NCBI GenBank assembly: GCA_011037195.1
Contig: JAAEAF010000097.1
Span: forward strand, 1-64,000
Length of the DNA stretch: 64,000 nt
Direction of reading: 5' to 3'
From: Triatoma infestans
Taxonomy: Eukaryota > Arthropoda > Insecta > Hemiptera > Reduviidae
In this document: positions 32,391 through 42,432 of the stretch, in pieces
How the letters are laid out: every line of letters begins with the position of its first letter
Position numbering within the stretch: the stretch's first letter is position 1
Position numbers and translations under genes: made by a program
The notes under the pieces: model-generated
Told to the model about the DNA's origin: nothing
Database searches by the model: none
Seen by the model: the letters and a program-made list of their open reading frames with translations, nothing else

Positions 32391-32689
32391 TCAAATCTTA
32401 AAAATAATCTGCAAATATTTCAAATTATACGAATCCAGAAATAGTGTAATTAAATTTACGAATAAATAATTGACATTTTAATAAAAACAGGAAGTACCCG
32501 GAATAATACTTGTCATACCAACAAAAAGAAAATAAAATATTTAATTAGTTTAGTTCCGTTACAAAAATTAAAAAAAAAAAAAAATGGTACAAAATTAAAT
32601 GACGTTTTTTTCATATAATTTTTAAGTTATTTAAACGAAATATGGTATAAAGTCAATAATAATTATTATTATTAATGGAATTTTTATCT
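32391..32689. other. A+T-rich interval, nothing recognised
   Basis: Poly-A at about 32569-32584, otherwise A+T-rich; no gene. Confidence 0.5.
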
Positions 32690-32955
32690 TTGGACTAGAA
32701 AACAAAAACATATGGAGGGGGAAGATTGCAGCAGTGGCGGTCGGTTGTTACATAGCTGTTATTCCAGCAAACAACAGTCCCTGGTGTACAGTGCGTTCTA
32801 TTACTACAATCCCAGTCTTCAATTTTATTACACATAAAATAGTGTTTTTTATAGTTCTGCCTTTTCTCATTAAGCTGGTGGTGTGCAGTGAATTTTGGGA
32901 ATTATTATCCCCAGGGTATATCTGGTGAATTTTAATGGACTAATCTAAGGTAAGA
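32690..32955 (+). other. Unclassified segment with splice-site-like borders
   Basis: This piece is richer in G+C than its surroundings and unlike any repeat in the window. It is bordered by a pyrimidine-rich TTTTTATCTTTGGACTAG and ends near CTAAG followed by GTAAGAT, a good donor-like sequence at about 32950. It could be an exon of an unseen transcript. The 64-codon ORF in it shows no domain, so this is only a possibility. Confidence 0.2.
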
Positions 32956-32996
32956 TAATTTTCCATTATATTAAAATTATTTTCATTTTACAAGTT

Positions 32997-33031
<35 letters not shown>

Positions 33032-33646
33032 GAAAAATAATCAAGCATCGAAATAAATCTGAAAATCAAAACACTTTTTGTTTACAAAATTAGGTTTTGA
33101 AATGACGAAATAAATATCAGCTGATGTAAATGATGACTAAATCCTAACCGAAAGTCATTGCCCTCATTTTAGATAGTAATGTTTATATTTTTTCTGACAT
33201 AATAGTATAAAAAAAAAAAAGGTTTGGTTTAATGAATTTATTTCTAATTTTTTTAAATTATCAATCCAGTGTTTTAAATTATTGTTATAAGCTTCTTGTA
33301 AAAAGAAAAATGAAACAAAAGAAAACGATAGTTTGTGCTAATTTTTAGAAAATCTAGTTTTCTATGATAAAGATAATTTTTTATCTTTAGCAGAATATTT
33401 TTTTCAATGAATTCATATTAAATTTAAATTAAATAAACCTTTGCAATAAACAGAAAAAATTTTTTTTTTTTTAAATATCTTGTAGCGTAACATTTTTGAA
33501 ACTTTTATATAATAAAATTTCCTTTGATGTATATCTTAAAGCACAAAATTCTGTTGACGGATTTTGTTCGAAACCTTTGCGATGAGGTCCCATTGAAATA
33601 CCAAAACAAAGTGTCAAATGTAAACCATTCTTTGATTATATTTTTT
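32956..33646. other. A+T-rich interval with (TAA)n
   Basis: (TAA)n at 33000-33029. Around 33550-33600, GACGGATTTTGTTCGAAACC recalls a piece of the decayed family H copy at 16350-16375. No gene. Confidence 0.5.
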
Positions 33647-34638
33647 ACTTTCTCTTACTTCCTAGAAGGAGGAAGCATTGTAATCATGTCAAACTTTCGA
33701 TATCGAGTTTTCACCGGAAATATCAGGTTTTGAGGTCCACTGAGTCCAAAAAAGTGGTTTTTACCAAATGGTTTGTTTCGTGTGTTATTTGAACAGCATA
33801 CCTCAAAAATGAAAAACCGTAGAAAGTTGAAACTTGATATTATGTTTAGGTATCACCATGGGATCTGACAGTACGTTATCTGTCAAACTTCCTCAACCGG
33901 AAGTACCACTTTACTAGTTTTGTTTTTTTTACGTTTTTGCGATTTTCTCAAACATAGCTCCGACGATTCTCTTTAAACTTGGTATAACAACTACACATAC
34001 AAAGAGCTACAACTTTAAATTTGAAACATTTCTCTAGGAAAATTCATTTAAGGGTAGTTATGGGGGAGAGGTGAGGTTAGGTTTTCCTGTAAAGTGCTGT
34101 TTCAATTTATTTTATGATTCTGTCATCTAAATAATGTTAATTTAAAATTAAATGTATTGTTGAAATTCTGAGTTTGAAAAAAATTAGATAACCGGAAGTG
34201 CGTTCTTTATTCACTTTTCTAAATGATTTTTTTTTTCACTTTTTCGGGATTTTCTCAAATATAGCTACGACGATTTTCTTGAAACATTTTATATAAACTA
34301 CGCATACAAAGATCTACAACTTTTATTTAAAACATTTCTGTGGGAAAATTCATTTAAGGGTACTTTTAGGAGAGGGATGAGGTTTTGTATTCATCTAAAA
34401 TGCTATCATATTTGATTATACAATTCTACCATCCAAACAAAATTAATTAGAAATAAATAGATGGCCAAAATTCCAAGTTTTAAGAAAATTAGTAAACCGG
34501 AAGTACGCTTTTAATGAACAGTTTTTTTTTTCAGTTTTCGACACGTTTCGTTATATTTGATACATAAACTATAACATTTGTCAATTATAATTTTGAGAAA
34601 AGGAGTAAGAAAAAGTGTGTGAGTGATTCACACCACGA
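33647..34638 (+). mobile_element. Family H repeat, two-unit copy
   Basis: Complete head (the hairpin is slightly altered: CTTACTTCCTAGAAGGAGG) and two internal units. The right end is degraded (GTGTGAGTGATTCACACC, then ACGAG). The usual (GT)n block is nearly absent (about 33780). Confidence 0.93.
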
Positions 34639-34654
34639 GTCTTTTTATTTGAGT

Positions 34655-34961
34655 CTTTTTTTTTTCAAGTATTGCGATCATACCAGATTTTAGAAACTGA
34701 GTTTCCACTGGAAATATTTGTTATGGGGTCTCATGAATATGAAAAAAATTGGGTTTATGGTTTTAACGAATGTTCTTGTGAGTGTGTGTGTGTGTGCGAG
34801 TGTTTTTTTTAACAGTCACAGGAATCTTAAACATGGTATTTCCGTTAGGACGTGCCACCGCATCTCACACGAATTTAAGTTTCATGCAAATTTGTCATTT
34901 TATACATAATTCTATTAAATGGAGTAAGAGAAAGTTGTGTGAGTGTTTCACACAAGATTTT
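34655..34961 (+). mobile_element. Family H repeat, internally deleted copy
   Basis: Diverged head (AGTATTGCGATCATACCAG, GAAACTGAGTTTCCAC), a (GT)n block at about 34781-34800, no internal unit, and a well-preserved right end GGAGTAAGAGAAAGT plus GTGTGAGTGTTTCACAC. About 307 bp, the shortest two-ended copy. Confidence 0.8.
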
Positions 34962-34971
34962 TTTCGTTCTT

Positions 34972-35060
34972 ATATGACCTCAAAACACGCATTTCCGGTG
35001 CAATCTCCAATTCAATAATCTATCACAATAGATCGCAATACTTCCTCCTATCGTAGTGAA
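34972..35060 (-). mobile_element. Family H head fragment
   Basis: CCTCAAAACACGCATTTCCGG, then ATCGCAATACTTCCTCCTA near 35030: the minus-strand head terminus only, squeezed between two other copies. Confidence 0.7.
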
Positions 35061-35067
35061 AAAAAAA

Positions 35068-36002
35068 TCTGGTGTGAAACACTCACACAACTTTCTCTCA
35101 CTCCAGTTCTCAAAATTATAATTTACAAATCTTATAGCTAGATACCAAATTCAATAAAATTCGTCAAAACTAAAAAAAACTGATCAGTAAAAACGCACTT
35201 CCGGTTAACTAACTTTCTTGAAAACTCGGAATTTTGGCCATCTATATATTTTCTAATTAATTTGGTTTGGATGATACAATTGTATGATCAACTATGACAG
35301 CACTTTAGAGAAAAACACAACCCCTCCCCCTACCTAAAAGTGCCCTTAAAAATGAATTTTCCCAGAGAAATGTTTTAATTAAAAGTTGTACATCTTTGTA
35401 GGGGTAGTTTATTTACGATGTTTTCAAGAAAATCATCGGAGTCATGATTGAGAAAATCGCGAAAAAGTGAAAAAAAAAAAAATCATTTAGTGAAGGGGTA
35501 AATATAAATGCACTTCCGGTCATCTGATTTTTTTCAAACACGGAATTTCTACAACACATCTAATTCTAATTAACATTATTTAGATGACAGAATTGTCTAT
35601 TAAAGTGAAATAGCAGTTAAGATGAAAACCTAACCCCATCGCTCCCCCAGAAGTGGCCTTTAATGAATTTTCCCGGAAAAATGTATCAAATACAAGTTGT
35701 AGCTCTTTGTATGTGAGATTGACTTAGGTAGTTTTCAGAAAATCATCGGAGCCATTTTTTTGAAAAAATCGCAAAAAAGTAAAGAAAAAAAACTAGTAAA
35801 GTGGTACTTCCGGTTGAGGAATTTTGACGTATAACGTAATGTCACTTCCTATGGTGCTAACTAAGCGGAATATAAAGTTTGAACATTTTTAATACCACTT
35901 TTTTTTGACTCAGGAGACCTCAAAATGGATATTTCCGGTGAAAACTCGATATCGAAAATTTGACACGATTACAATACTTTCTCTTACTAGGAGTAAGAGA
36001 AA
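35068..36002 (-). mobile_element. Family H repeat, two-unit copy lacking (CA)n
   Basis: From TCTGGTGTGAAACACTCACA at 35068 to GGAGTAAGAGA near 36000. Two internal units are present. The (CA)n block and the GAGCTATGCTGTTCACATAC segment are deleted (junction near 35885-35895), showing that the microsatellite is dispensable for the copy's survival. Confidence 0.93.
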
Positions 36003-36904
36003 TGAATTATACGGAAAATATCCACTAAACTCCAAATATAATGTGCATTCTATGCGATTTTTTCCAATACTTTATTTCTTTTCTCTAACTATTGCTTAAT
36101 TATAAAGCAAGAGAAAAATCTTTTATATTAAGCATATTTTCCAATAAAAATATATGAAGAAAACTCAGCTAAAAAATGACTATAGTTTCTTATATTTTTA
36201 TTTTATGTATACTGTAACAATTTGACATTACTGTACTCTTAGAGGAGATCAACGCCAATGTACTCAAAATGGATCGTTAACGAACAATTGCCTGGGATAA
36301 TGATGTTAGAACTAGTTCTAATACAACAACAATTGCCAAACAAATTTCTAGCTTTTATAATATTTTAAAATTCAAATAGTAACTTGGACTTCCTTGCCTT
36401 TTTAAAGAAAATAGCTTACAAAAATTGGTAATTCTTGATATAACTATTATAGGAACTTCCATATAACGAGAGGTGGTAATACGTTCCATATTATAGGAAA
36501 TAAATCGCGTTATATGAAACATGTCTTATCAGTTCAATAAATATCAGTTCCAGAACTAATTACATAAGTGGGACAATTTCAAATCTAGTTGTACTGTATA
36601 CAGAATGTTTTGTAAATAAATAAATATATAACTATATAAAGTAATACGACTTTTAACAACAACGCAGTAGTAATAATTGAAATTATGTGAACATATGATT
36701 ATTTGTAACAAATGCCTTTAGATATTAAAATAGATCAATTAAATAACATTTCCTCCCTCCTTTGAAATGAAAAATTATGCTGAAAAAATCTATCTAGGGG
36801 ATGATAGACGCGTGTAGATCTTCTAATCCTTGTAGATTTTTTTTTCTTCCGGATCTCTTAATTATTAGTTCAGTTATAGGTATTGAATTTGATTAGTATC
36901 TATT
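36003..36904. other. Interval without recognised gene
   Basis: A+T-rich. A palindrome-like ATATAACGAG ... CGCGTTATAT motif lies at 36471-36521. No gene. Confidence 0.5.
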
Positions 36905-37037
36905 CTGATTCGAGAATACACATAACATTTTTCAAAATCACTTTTTCAGACTCAGTAGTGCTTCGCGAAACGCGTGCATTTACGATTGAAAATTGGTCAC
37001 TATTTTAATATTCCTCTTACCCAGAAGTATGTGACAG
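36905..37037 (-). mobile_element. Family H head fragment, decayed
   Basis: ACACATAACATTTTTCAAAA, CACTTTTTCAGACTCAG, then AATATTCCTCTTACCCAG and a degenerate terminus. Minus orientation. Confidence 0.5.
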
Positions 37038-37079
37038 TAAAAAGATGTTGTTTTTTTATAATATTATGTAGTTGAATCC

Positions 37080-37340
37080 GCAATGCTCAATAACATTTGG
37101 GATTTTATCCATCGTAGCTTGCTTATTTTTGTTGCTACTAACAGGTTCTTTTATCTATCATCAGAATAAGGCCTATCAAGTTCGTATAAGAATGATGACT
37201 TCAACTCTACATGTGTGTGTGGCGGATATCTAAAGTTTTAAGTCAACTCTCTACACGAACTTCATAACCTTACTCTGAGTATGGAAGCAACAAAAATAAA
37301 ACAAACATGCTATGACGAATACAAAATCCCAGAGGAACAA
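37080..37340. repeat. Small inverted-repeat element (two arms)
   Basis: The left arm (about 37098-37185) holds TGGGATTTTATCCATCGTAG, TTATTTTTGTTGCTAC and ATCAAGTTCGTATAAG. The right arm (about 37247-37335) is its imperfect reverse complement, with CTACACGAACTTCATAACC, AGCAACAAAAATAAAAC and ATACAAAATCCCAG. A related single arm lies at 1826-1940. This is probably a MITE- or foldback-type element. Confidence 0.7.
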
Positions 37341-37848
37341 AGTGATTATTTAGTATTGAATTATAGAAAAGAATTAAAATGAAATCATGCCCTGAATAAT
37401 TTGTATTTTGTAGAGATAAATTTATCATTCATTTCATAGCAGTGTGCCAAATATTACAAAATAACAACTGTTTTGGTTCAAGGTAGAAAGATTAAATCTC
37501 GTTTTATTTTATCTCTTCTCAAGATGGGAAAAATTAGGAGTTGTTTATTCCAATGTACGGTTGCAGGCATTCCCCCCAAAAAAATCTGGTGTGAAACAAT
37601 CAGACGACTTTTCAAATTCCTATTAGTACAATTATAATATACAATACCTAATTTTATTTAAGCTCAAATTTTACATGTTTATCCTAATATAAATAGAGAC
37701 GTGTGGGGGATAAGTAATCTACCTACTAAACCTTAGTAGGTATAAAAGTGATTATATTGTGGCCCCAGTAGAGAGTACCTAAAATACTGAACCGCAAAAT
37801 TATTCAACGACAACTATTTAAAAATAAAATTATTTTATTTTATTTATT
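37341..37848. other. Interval with a family H end fragment
   Basis: 37584-37612 reads AATCTGGTGTGAAACAATCAGACGAC, the minus-strand right terminus of family H, without the rest. The remainder is A+T-rich and unassigned. Confidence 0.55.
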
Positions 37849-38876
37849 ACTTTCTCTTACTCCTAGTAAGAGGAAGTATTGTAATCGTGTCAAATTTTCG
37901 ATATCGAGTTTTCACCGGAATATCCGTTTTGAGGTCCCCTGAGTCCAAAAAAGTGGTTTTTAGCAAATGGTCTCTGTGTGTGTGTGTGTCTGTGTGTGTG
38001 TGTGTGTGTGCTGTGTGTGTGTGTGTGTGTGTATGTGAACAGCATAGCTCAAAAACGAAAAACTTTAGAAAACTGAAACTTAATATTCTGTTTAGGTATC
38101 ACCATGCGATCTGACCGTGCGTTATCTGTCAAAATTCCTCAACCGGAAGTACCACTTTACTAGTTAACTTTTTTACTTTTTTGCGTTTTTCTCAAAAATG
38201 GCTCCAAGGATTTTCTTTAAACTTGACACATCCACTACACATACAAGGAGCTACAACTTTTATTTGAAACATTTCTCTGGGAAAATTGATTTAAGGGCCC
38301 TTCTTGGGGAGGGGTGGGGTTAGGTTACCCTCTAAAGTGCTATTTCAGGTTATTACACAATTCGGTCATTTAAATAATGTTAATTAGAATGAAATATGTT
38401 GTTGAAATTCCGAGTTTGAGAAAAATCGGAAAACCGGAAGTGTTTTTGTTTTAACACTTTACTAAATATGATTTTTTCACTTTTTCGCGATTTTCTCAAA
38501 AATGGCTCCGACAATTTTCTTGAAACTACACATATAAACTAAACATTCAAAGGTCTACAACTTTTATATAAAACATTTCTCTGGGAAAATTCATTTAAGG
38601 ACACTTTTAGAAGAGGGGTATTGTTACAGCTTCCTCTAAAGTGGTATCATACTTGATTATATAACTCTATCATCCAAATGAAATTAATTAGAAATAAATA
38701 TTTGGCCAAAATTCCGGGTGTGAAGAAAATCAGTAAACCGGAAGTGCGCTTTTACTGAATAGTTTTTTTCAGTTTTCGACAAATTTCATTAAATTTGGTA
38801 CATAAACTACAAAATTTGTCAATTATAATTTTGAGAACTGGAGTAAGAGAAAGTTGTGTGAGTGTTTCACACCAGA
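37849..38876 (+). mobile_element. Family H repeat, reference copy (two units)
   Basis: Best copy for describing the family. The left end is ACTTTCTCTTACTCC, part of a hairpin CTCTTACT-CCT-AGTAAGAG. The head has TTTTCGATATCGAGTTTTCACC, GAGGTCCCCTGAGTCC, a (GT)n block (37975-38033) and AGCATAGCTCAAAAACG. Unit 1 (about 38166-38470) and unit 2 (about 38471-38762) each run from CTCAAAAATGGCTCC through CTACAACTTTTAT, a G-rich GGGGAGGGG-type block and CATTTAAATAATG or a similar run to ACCGGAAGTG. A third partial unit leads to the right end: GGAGTAAGAGAAAGT (the left repeat inverted), then a hairpin GTGTGA-GTGTT-TCACAC and CAGA. No ORF is conserved among copies. T runs flank it and no target duplication is seen. 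The layout fits Helentron-associated non-autonomous elements; that class is an inference. Confidence 0.97.
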
Positions 38877-38881
38877 TTTTT

Positions 38882-38928
38882 ACTTTCTCTTACTCCTAGT
38901 AAGAGGAAGTATTGTAATTTTGTATATT
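38882..38928 (+). mobile_element. Family H left end, in tandem with previous copy
   Basis: Five T residues after the end of the preceding copy, ACTTTCTCTTACTCCTAGT and AAGAGGAAGTATTGTAAT restart, then similarity stops near 38928. This gives a head fragment directly downstream of a complete copy in the same orientation. Confidence 0.9.
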
Positions 38929-38959
38929 GATCACTTTTAAGAGAACGTATTTTTTTTTT

Positions 38960-39345
38960 TAATGTTTCCGATAAAAAATGATACATTTATATCTGTGCAG
39001 TTAGCATACTAAGAATTAAAGGAAATCGTTACAGACTTTTCGAGAAAATTCCCCCCAAAAAAACTCGAAAAACTTACACGACTATTTCTGTAAAGAAACA
39101 CTTCCGGTTAACAGATTTTCTTCAAATATGTAATTATAACAATGCTTCTAATGTAGTACCATATATTGCATAGAAATAGTACTTTATAAGAAAGCATAAA
39201 CTTACAGTTCCCCCAACCGCCCCCCCAAAAACAATTTTCCCACGCAAATGTTTCAAATAAAAGTGATTCGGATTCGAAGTAATAAAAGTATACGAAGTAA
39301 AGAAAATTTTTTGGAGTCATTTTCGAGGAAATCGCGAAAAACTAA
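38960..39345 (-). mobile_element. Family H repeat, decayed copy
   Basis: Landmarks: TAAAGGAAATCGTTACAG near 39020, ACACTTCCGGTTAACAGATT near 39100, a block of C runs (39210-39240), GTTTCAAATAAAAGTGATTC near 39251, and GAGGAAATCGCGAAAAACT near 39325. Confidence 0.75.
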
Positions 39346-39356
39346 AATAAAAAAAA

Positions 39357-40397
39357 TCTGGTGTGAAACACACACAACTTTCTCTTACTCCAGTTCTGAT
39401 AATTATAATTGACAAATTTTTGTAGTTTGTGTTGCAAATTTAATGAAGAAATTCGTCGAAAACTGAAAAAAACTATTCAGTAAAAGCGCACTTCCGGTTT
39501 ACTAATGTTCTTGAAACTCGGAATTTTGGCTATCTATTTATTTCTAATTAATTTGGTTTGGATGATAGAATTGTATTACTATGATAGCACTTTAGAGAAA
39601 AACATAACCCCACCCCCTCCCATAAAAGTGCCCTTAAATGAAATTTTTCCCAGAAAAATGTTTTAAATAAAAGTTGTAGATCTTTGTATGTTTTGTTTAT
39701 ATAGGAAGTATCAAGAAAATTGTCGGAACCATTTTTGACAAAATCGCGAAAAAGTGAAAATATCATTTAGTTAAATGTTAAAACAAACACACTTCCGGTT
39801 ATCCGATTTTTTTTTTTTTGAAACTCGGAATTTCAACAAAATATTTAATTCTAATTAACATTATTTAGATGACAGAATTGTCTAATAAACTGAAATAGCA
39901 GTTAAGATGAAAACCTAACCCCACCTTTCCTTATAACTGCCCTTAAATGAATTTTCCCGGAGAAATGTTACAAATAAAAGTTGTAGCTCTTTGTATTTGT
40001 AGTTGATATATCAAGTTTAAAGAAAATCGTCGGAGACATTTTTGAAAAAAATCGCAAAAAAGTTAAAAAAAAACTAGTAAAGTGTTACTTCCGATTGAGG
40101 AATTTTGACAGATAACGTACTGTCAGATCCCATGGTGACAGTTATACAGAATATCAAGTTTGAACTTTCTACGGTTTTTCGTTTTTGAGCTATGCTGTTC
40201 ACATACATACATACACACACACGCACGCGCGCGCGCACACACACACAGACCATTTGCTAAAAACCACTTTTTGGACTCAGGGATCCTCAAAACGGATATT
40301 TCCGGCGAAAACACAATATCGAAAATTAGACACGATTACAATACTTCCTCTTACTAAGAGGAAGTATTGTACATAATCCTCTTACGTAAGAGAAAGT
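39357..40397 (-). mobile_element. Family H repeat, two-unit copy with altered end
   Basis: The left (hairpin) end is intact at 39357 except for a 4-base loss in the hairpin (AACACACACAAC). Two units and a mixed (CA)(CG) block (about 40209-40249) follow. The head terminus is expanded: a 33-bp palindrome (40338-40370) precedes the final AGAGAAAGT. Confidence 0.94.
40338..40370. repeat. 33-bp perfect palindrome at a family H terminus
   Basis: Arms ACAATACTTCCTCTTA (40338-40353) and its exact reverse complement (40355-40370) around a single C. Ordinary copies have only an 8-bp stem here, so the stem was lengthened by a snap-back duplication of adjoining sequence. Confidence 0.95.
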
Positions 40398-40401
40398 AAA
40401 A

Positions 40402-40632
40402 TGGCGCACTTCATGTAGATTTTATTCAAAATTTTTGTATCAGATGCGGTAGCAGCGCCACCTAAAGGAAATACCAAATTTGAGCTTCCGGTGAAATTTC
40501 GTTTTTCATTCACTAAAACCACTTTTTGCTTACGCAGAGGATCTCAAAACATCTATTTCCGGTGAAAAGTTTATTACCAAAAATTTGCCAAGATCGCAAT
40601 TTTCTTCTCTTGCCAGGAATTAGAGAAAGTAA
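40402..40632 (-). mobile_element. Family H repeat, decayed head
   Basis: GAGCTTCCGGTGAAATTTCG near 40471, CACTAAAACCACTTTTTGC, GATCTCAAAACATCTATTTCC and a degenerate end GAATTAGAGAAAGT at about 40618-40631. It abuts the previous copy. Confidence 0.75.
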
Positions 40633-40730
40633 AAATTAATTTTAGCACTTAGCCTCTATAACTCAAATTGTATTTTATATAATTTTGAATAAAATGTTAT
40701 TTAAATACTGTCTATAAAGGAAAGATGAGG

Positions 40731-40900
40731 ATGTTGGATATTCAGTAATGAATATCGATGTTGAATTTTCATCAGAAATACATGTTGTGTACTCTGGAGA
40801 TTAAAGGAAATCGTTGAAGCAGCTTTCGAGATAATCTCAAAAAACTGAAAAAACATTCAGTAAAGTGGGCTGGAAGGAAGTGTGGTTGAGGACAAGTTAG
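40731..40900. mobile_element. Family H scraps in mixed orientation
   Basis: AATATCGATGTTGAATTTTCATC (plus orientation) near 40752 is followed by TTAAAGGAAATCGTTGAAGC and AAAAAACTGAAAAAACATTC (minus orientation) near 40801-40860. This is a fold-back rearrangement of old material. Confidence 0.5.
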
Positions 40901-40964
40901 CTACTAATGAATTAGGGTGGGTCGATAACTTTTTGTGAAATCTAGTGTAACGTGTTTTAGTAGA

Positions 40965-41200
40965 TTGTTGTAGGGGAGTATTGCACTGCGACCTGAAACA
41001 TCTATTGTGCCCCCCGGAATCTTCTCCAATGCATAGCCGGCCTCCAAGCAGCGTTCTCTACTACAGACAACACTGCCCATCACCGGATAGTGCGTTGTAG
41101 TGGCTCCTAGAGAAAAGAAATTTAAGTGCAGCATGCTGGATTCGAACCCGGGATCTCCGCGTTGCTAGTCCAGCGAGCTACCACTGACCTAATCCCTTCC
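40965..41200 (-). mobile_element. tRNA-head SINE, GGAAGGGATTAG group
   Basis: The minus strand starts GGAAGGGATTAGGTCAGTGG (box A) and has box B GGGTTCGAATCC at about 41138-41149. A body of about 130 bp follows with CTAGGAGCCACTACAACGC and a CACAATAGATGTTTCAGGTC end. The same head group occurs at 50700-50780 and 61268-61347. Confidence 0.78.
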
Positions 41201-41234
41201 TTCTCCCTTGGCTTTCGCCAATTAACTAGGGACG

Positions 41235-41408
41235 GAGACCCTAGTTTGTGTACTGTGTTTGTCCTTGTTTGTGAAGTGTAGAGTGTATGTAGTTTAAGTG
41301 TATTGTGTACTGTTCTGATGAAGTGCATGGAGTACTGAGCTGTGGTAACCGTGGGGTCGCTACTCCACAAGTATCTACATGCAACAGATATCCCTTGCGG
41401 GCAACGTT
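41235..41408 (-). repeat. RTE-linked 5' block, second copy
   Basis: Shares GTGTACTGTTCT, GTACTGAGCTGTGGTAACCG, CGCTACTCCACAAGTATC and CCCTTGCGGG with 27655-27770. No endonuclease or RT follows; a SINE and the foldback repeat flank it instead. Confidence 0.6.
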
Positions 41409-41411
41409 AAA

Positions 41412-42345
41412 ACGCTCACGACGCGTTGTGGCAATCACAGAAAGACTACATAGCGAAATTCGTGTCATGGCTATCATGCTATACGACCACAACGCTTTGT
41501 TCGGCAATGAAGAAAAGCCATGACACTTTCTGAGCATTAGTTGGTGTAACCATATCACGACGGACAGGTTGTAACTTGTTGGCTTGAGTACAACGACGCA
41601 TTAAACCATCATCAGTAGAGTTGTTTATTCATTTCTTGTCTGTTTCTGAGGGTGAACGTACATCAGCGCTAACTATGATCAATAAAAAAGAAGTATGATA
41701 AATTATGTGAGTTTGTGGAAACACTGATCGCAAGAATATAAAATGCAACTCAAAATGCTCAATATTTCCTGTAAAAATAAATAGCAGTCAAACACTTACT
41801 TATTTTTGACAACCAAAGTGATTTCTGATACAAGTAATTAATTTAAGTACATTGTTGTTGTTTACTAATGACCAATAAACATTTATGATTGTGTTAAATA
41901 TTTTTCTTTTTTTTAAATATAAAGTAATCCCAATAAATAACAAATGTCCTTTCATGTTTAATGACACGATTTCTTTATAGTTTATTTAATAATGACAATA
42001 CGACATGCAGCGGTTTTCAATTTTTAGCAGCAGAAAGAGCATTAAGGACATTGTCGGGTACTTATTACAGCACAAAAAATATTTCGTAAGGATATCTACC
42101 AAAAAAGTTTCGAGACAAGTAGGACCCATATCGCAAATCACTGCGCATCGTATTCTAATATGGTTCCATACGCGTCATGGCATTTCTTCATTGCCACAAT
42201 GCGTTCTGGTCAAAATAGCATGATAGCCACGACACGAATTTCGCTATATGGCGTCATGAGCGTTTTCATAAGAGCCATAACACAAATTTCGCGATGTGGT
42301 TGTTTTACAGTGACCACAAAGCGTTGTGAGCTGTTTTTTTCGCTC
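41412..42345. mobile_element. Foldback element with repeated palindromic arms
   Basis: The arm 41414-41525 holds ACGACGCGTTGTGGCAATCA, ATAGCGAAATTCGTGTCATGG, CTATCATGCTATACGACCAC and AACGCTTTGTTCGGCAATGA. The other arm (42173-42290) is its reverse complement with a few changes. The right arm continues to 42345 with two further degenerate repeats of the same motif (AACACAAATTTCGCGATGTGG, then CACAAAGCGTTGTGAGC). About 650 bp of non-repetitive, non-coding sequence lies between the arms. This is a DNA-type foldback or MITE. Confidence 0.8.
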
Positions 42346-42392
42346 AATGAGCATTTTCGGTCTTTGAGCGTAAGATACATAACTGTATTAAG

Positions 42393-42432
42393 AGGAGCCA
42401 GAGAAAGTCGTGTGAGTGTTTCACGCCAGATT
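42393..42432 (+). mobile_element. Family H right-end fragment
   Basis: GAGAAAGTCGTGTGAGTGTT then TCACGCCAGA and a T run: the terminal 35-40 bp only. Confidence 0.75.

Noticed and set aside
36478..36496. Match of TACGTTCCATATTATAG with the start of the LINE at 29706-29722
   Set aside because: The match is only 17 bp and does not extend on either side; likely chance in A+T-rich DNA.
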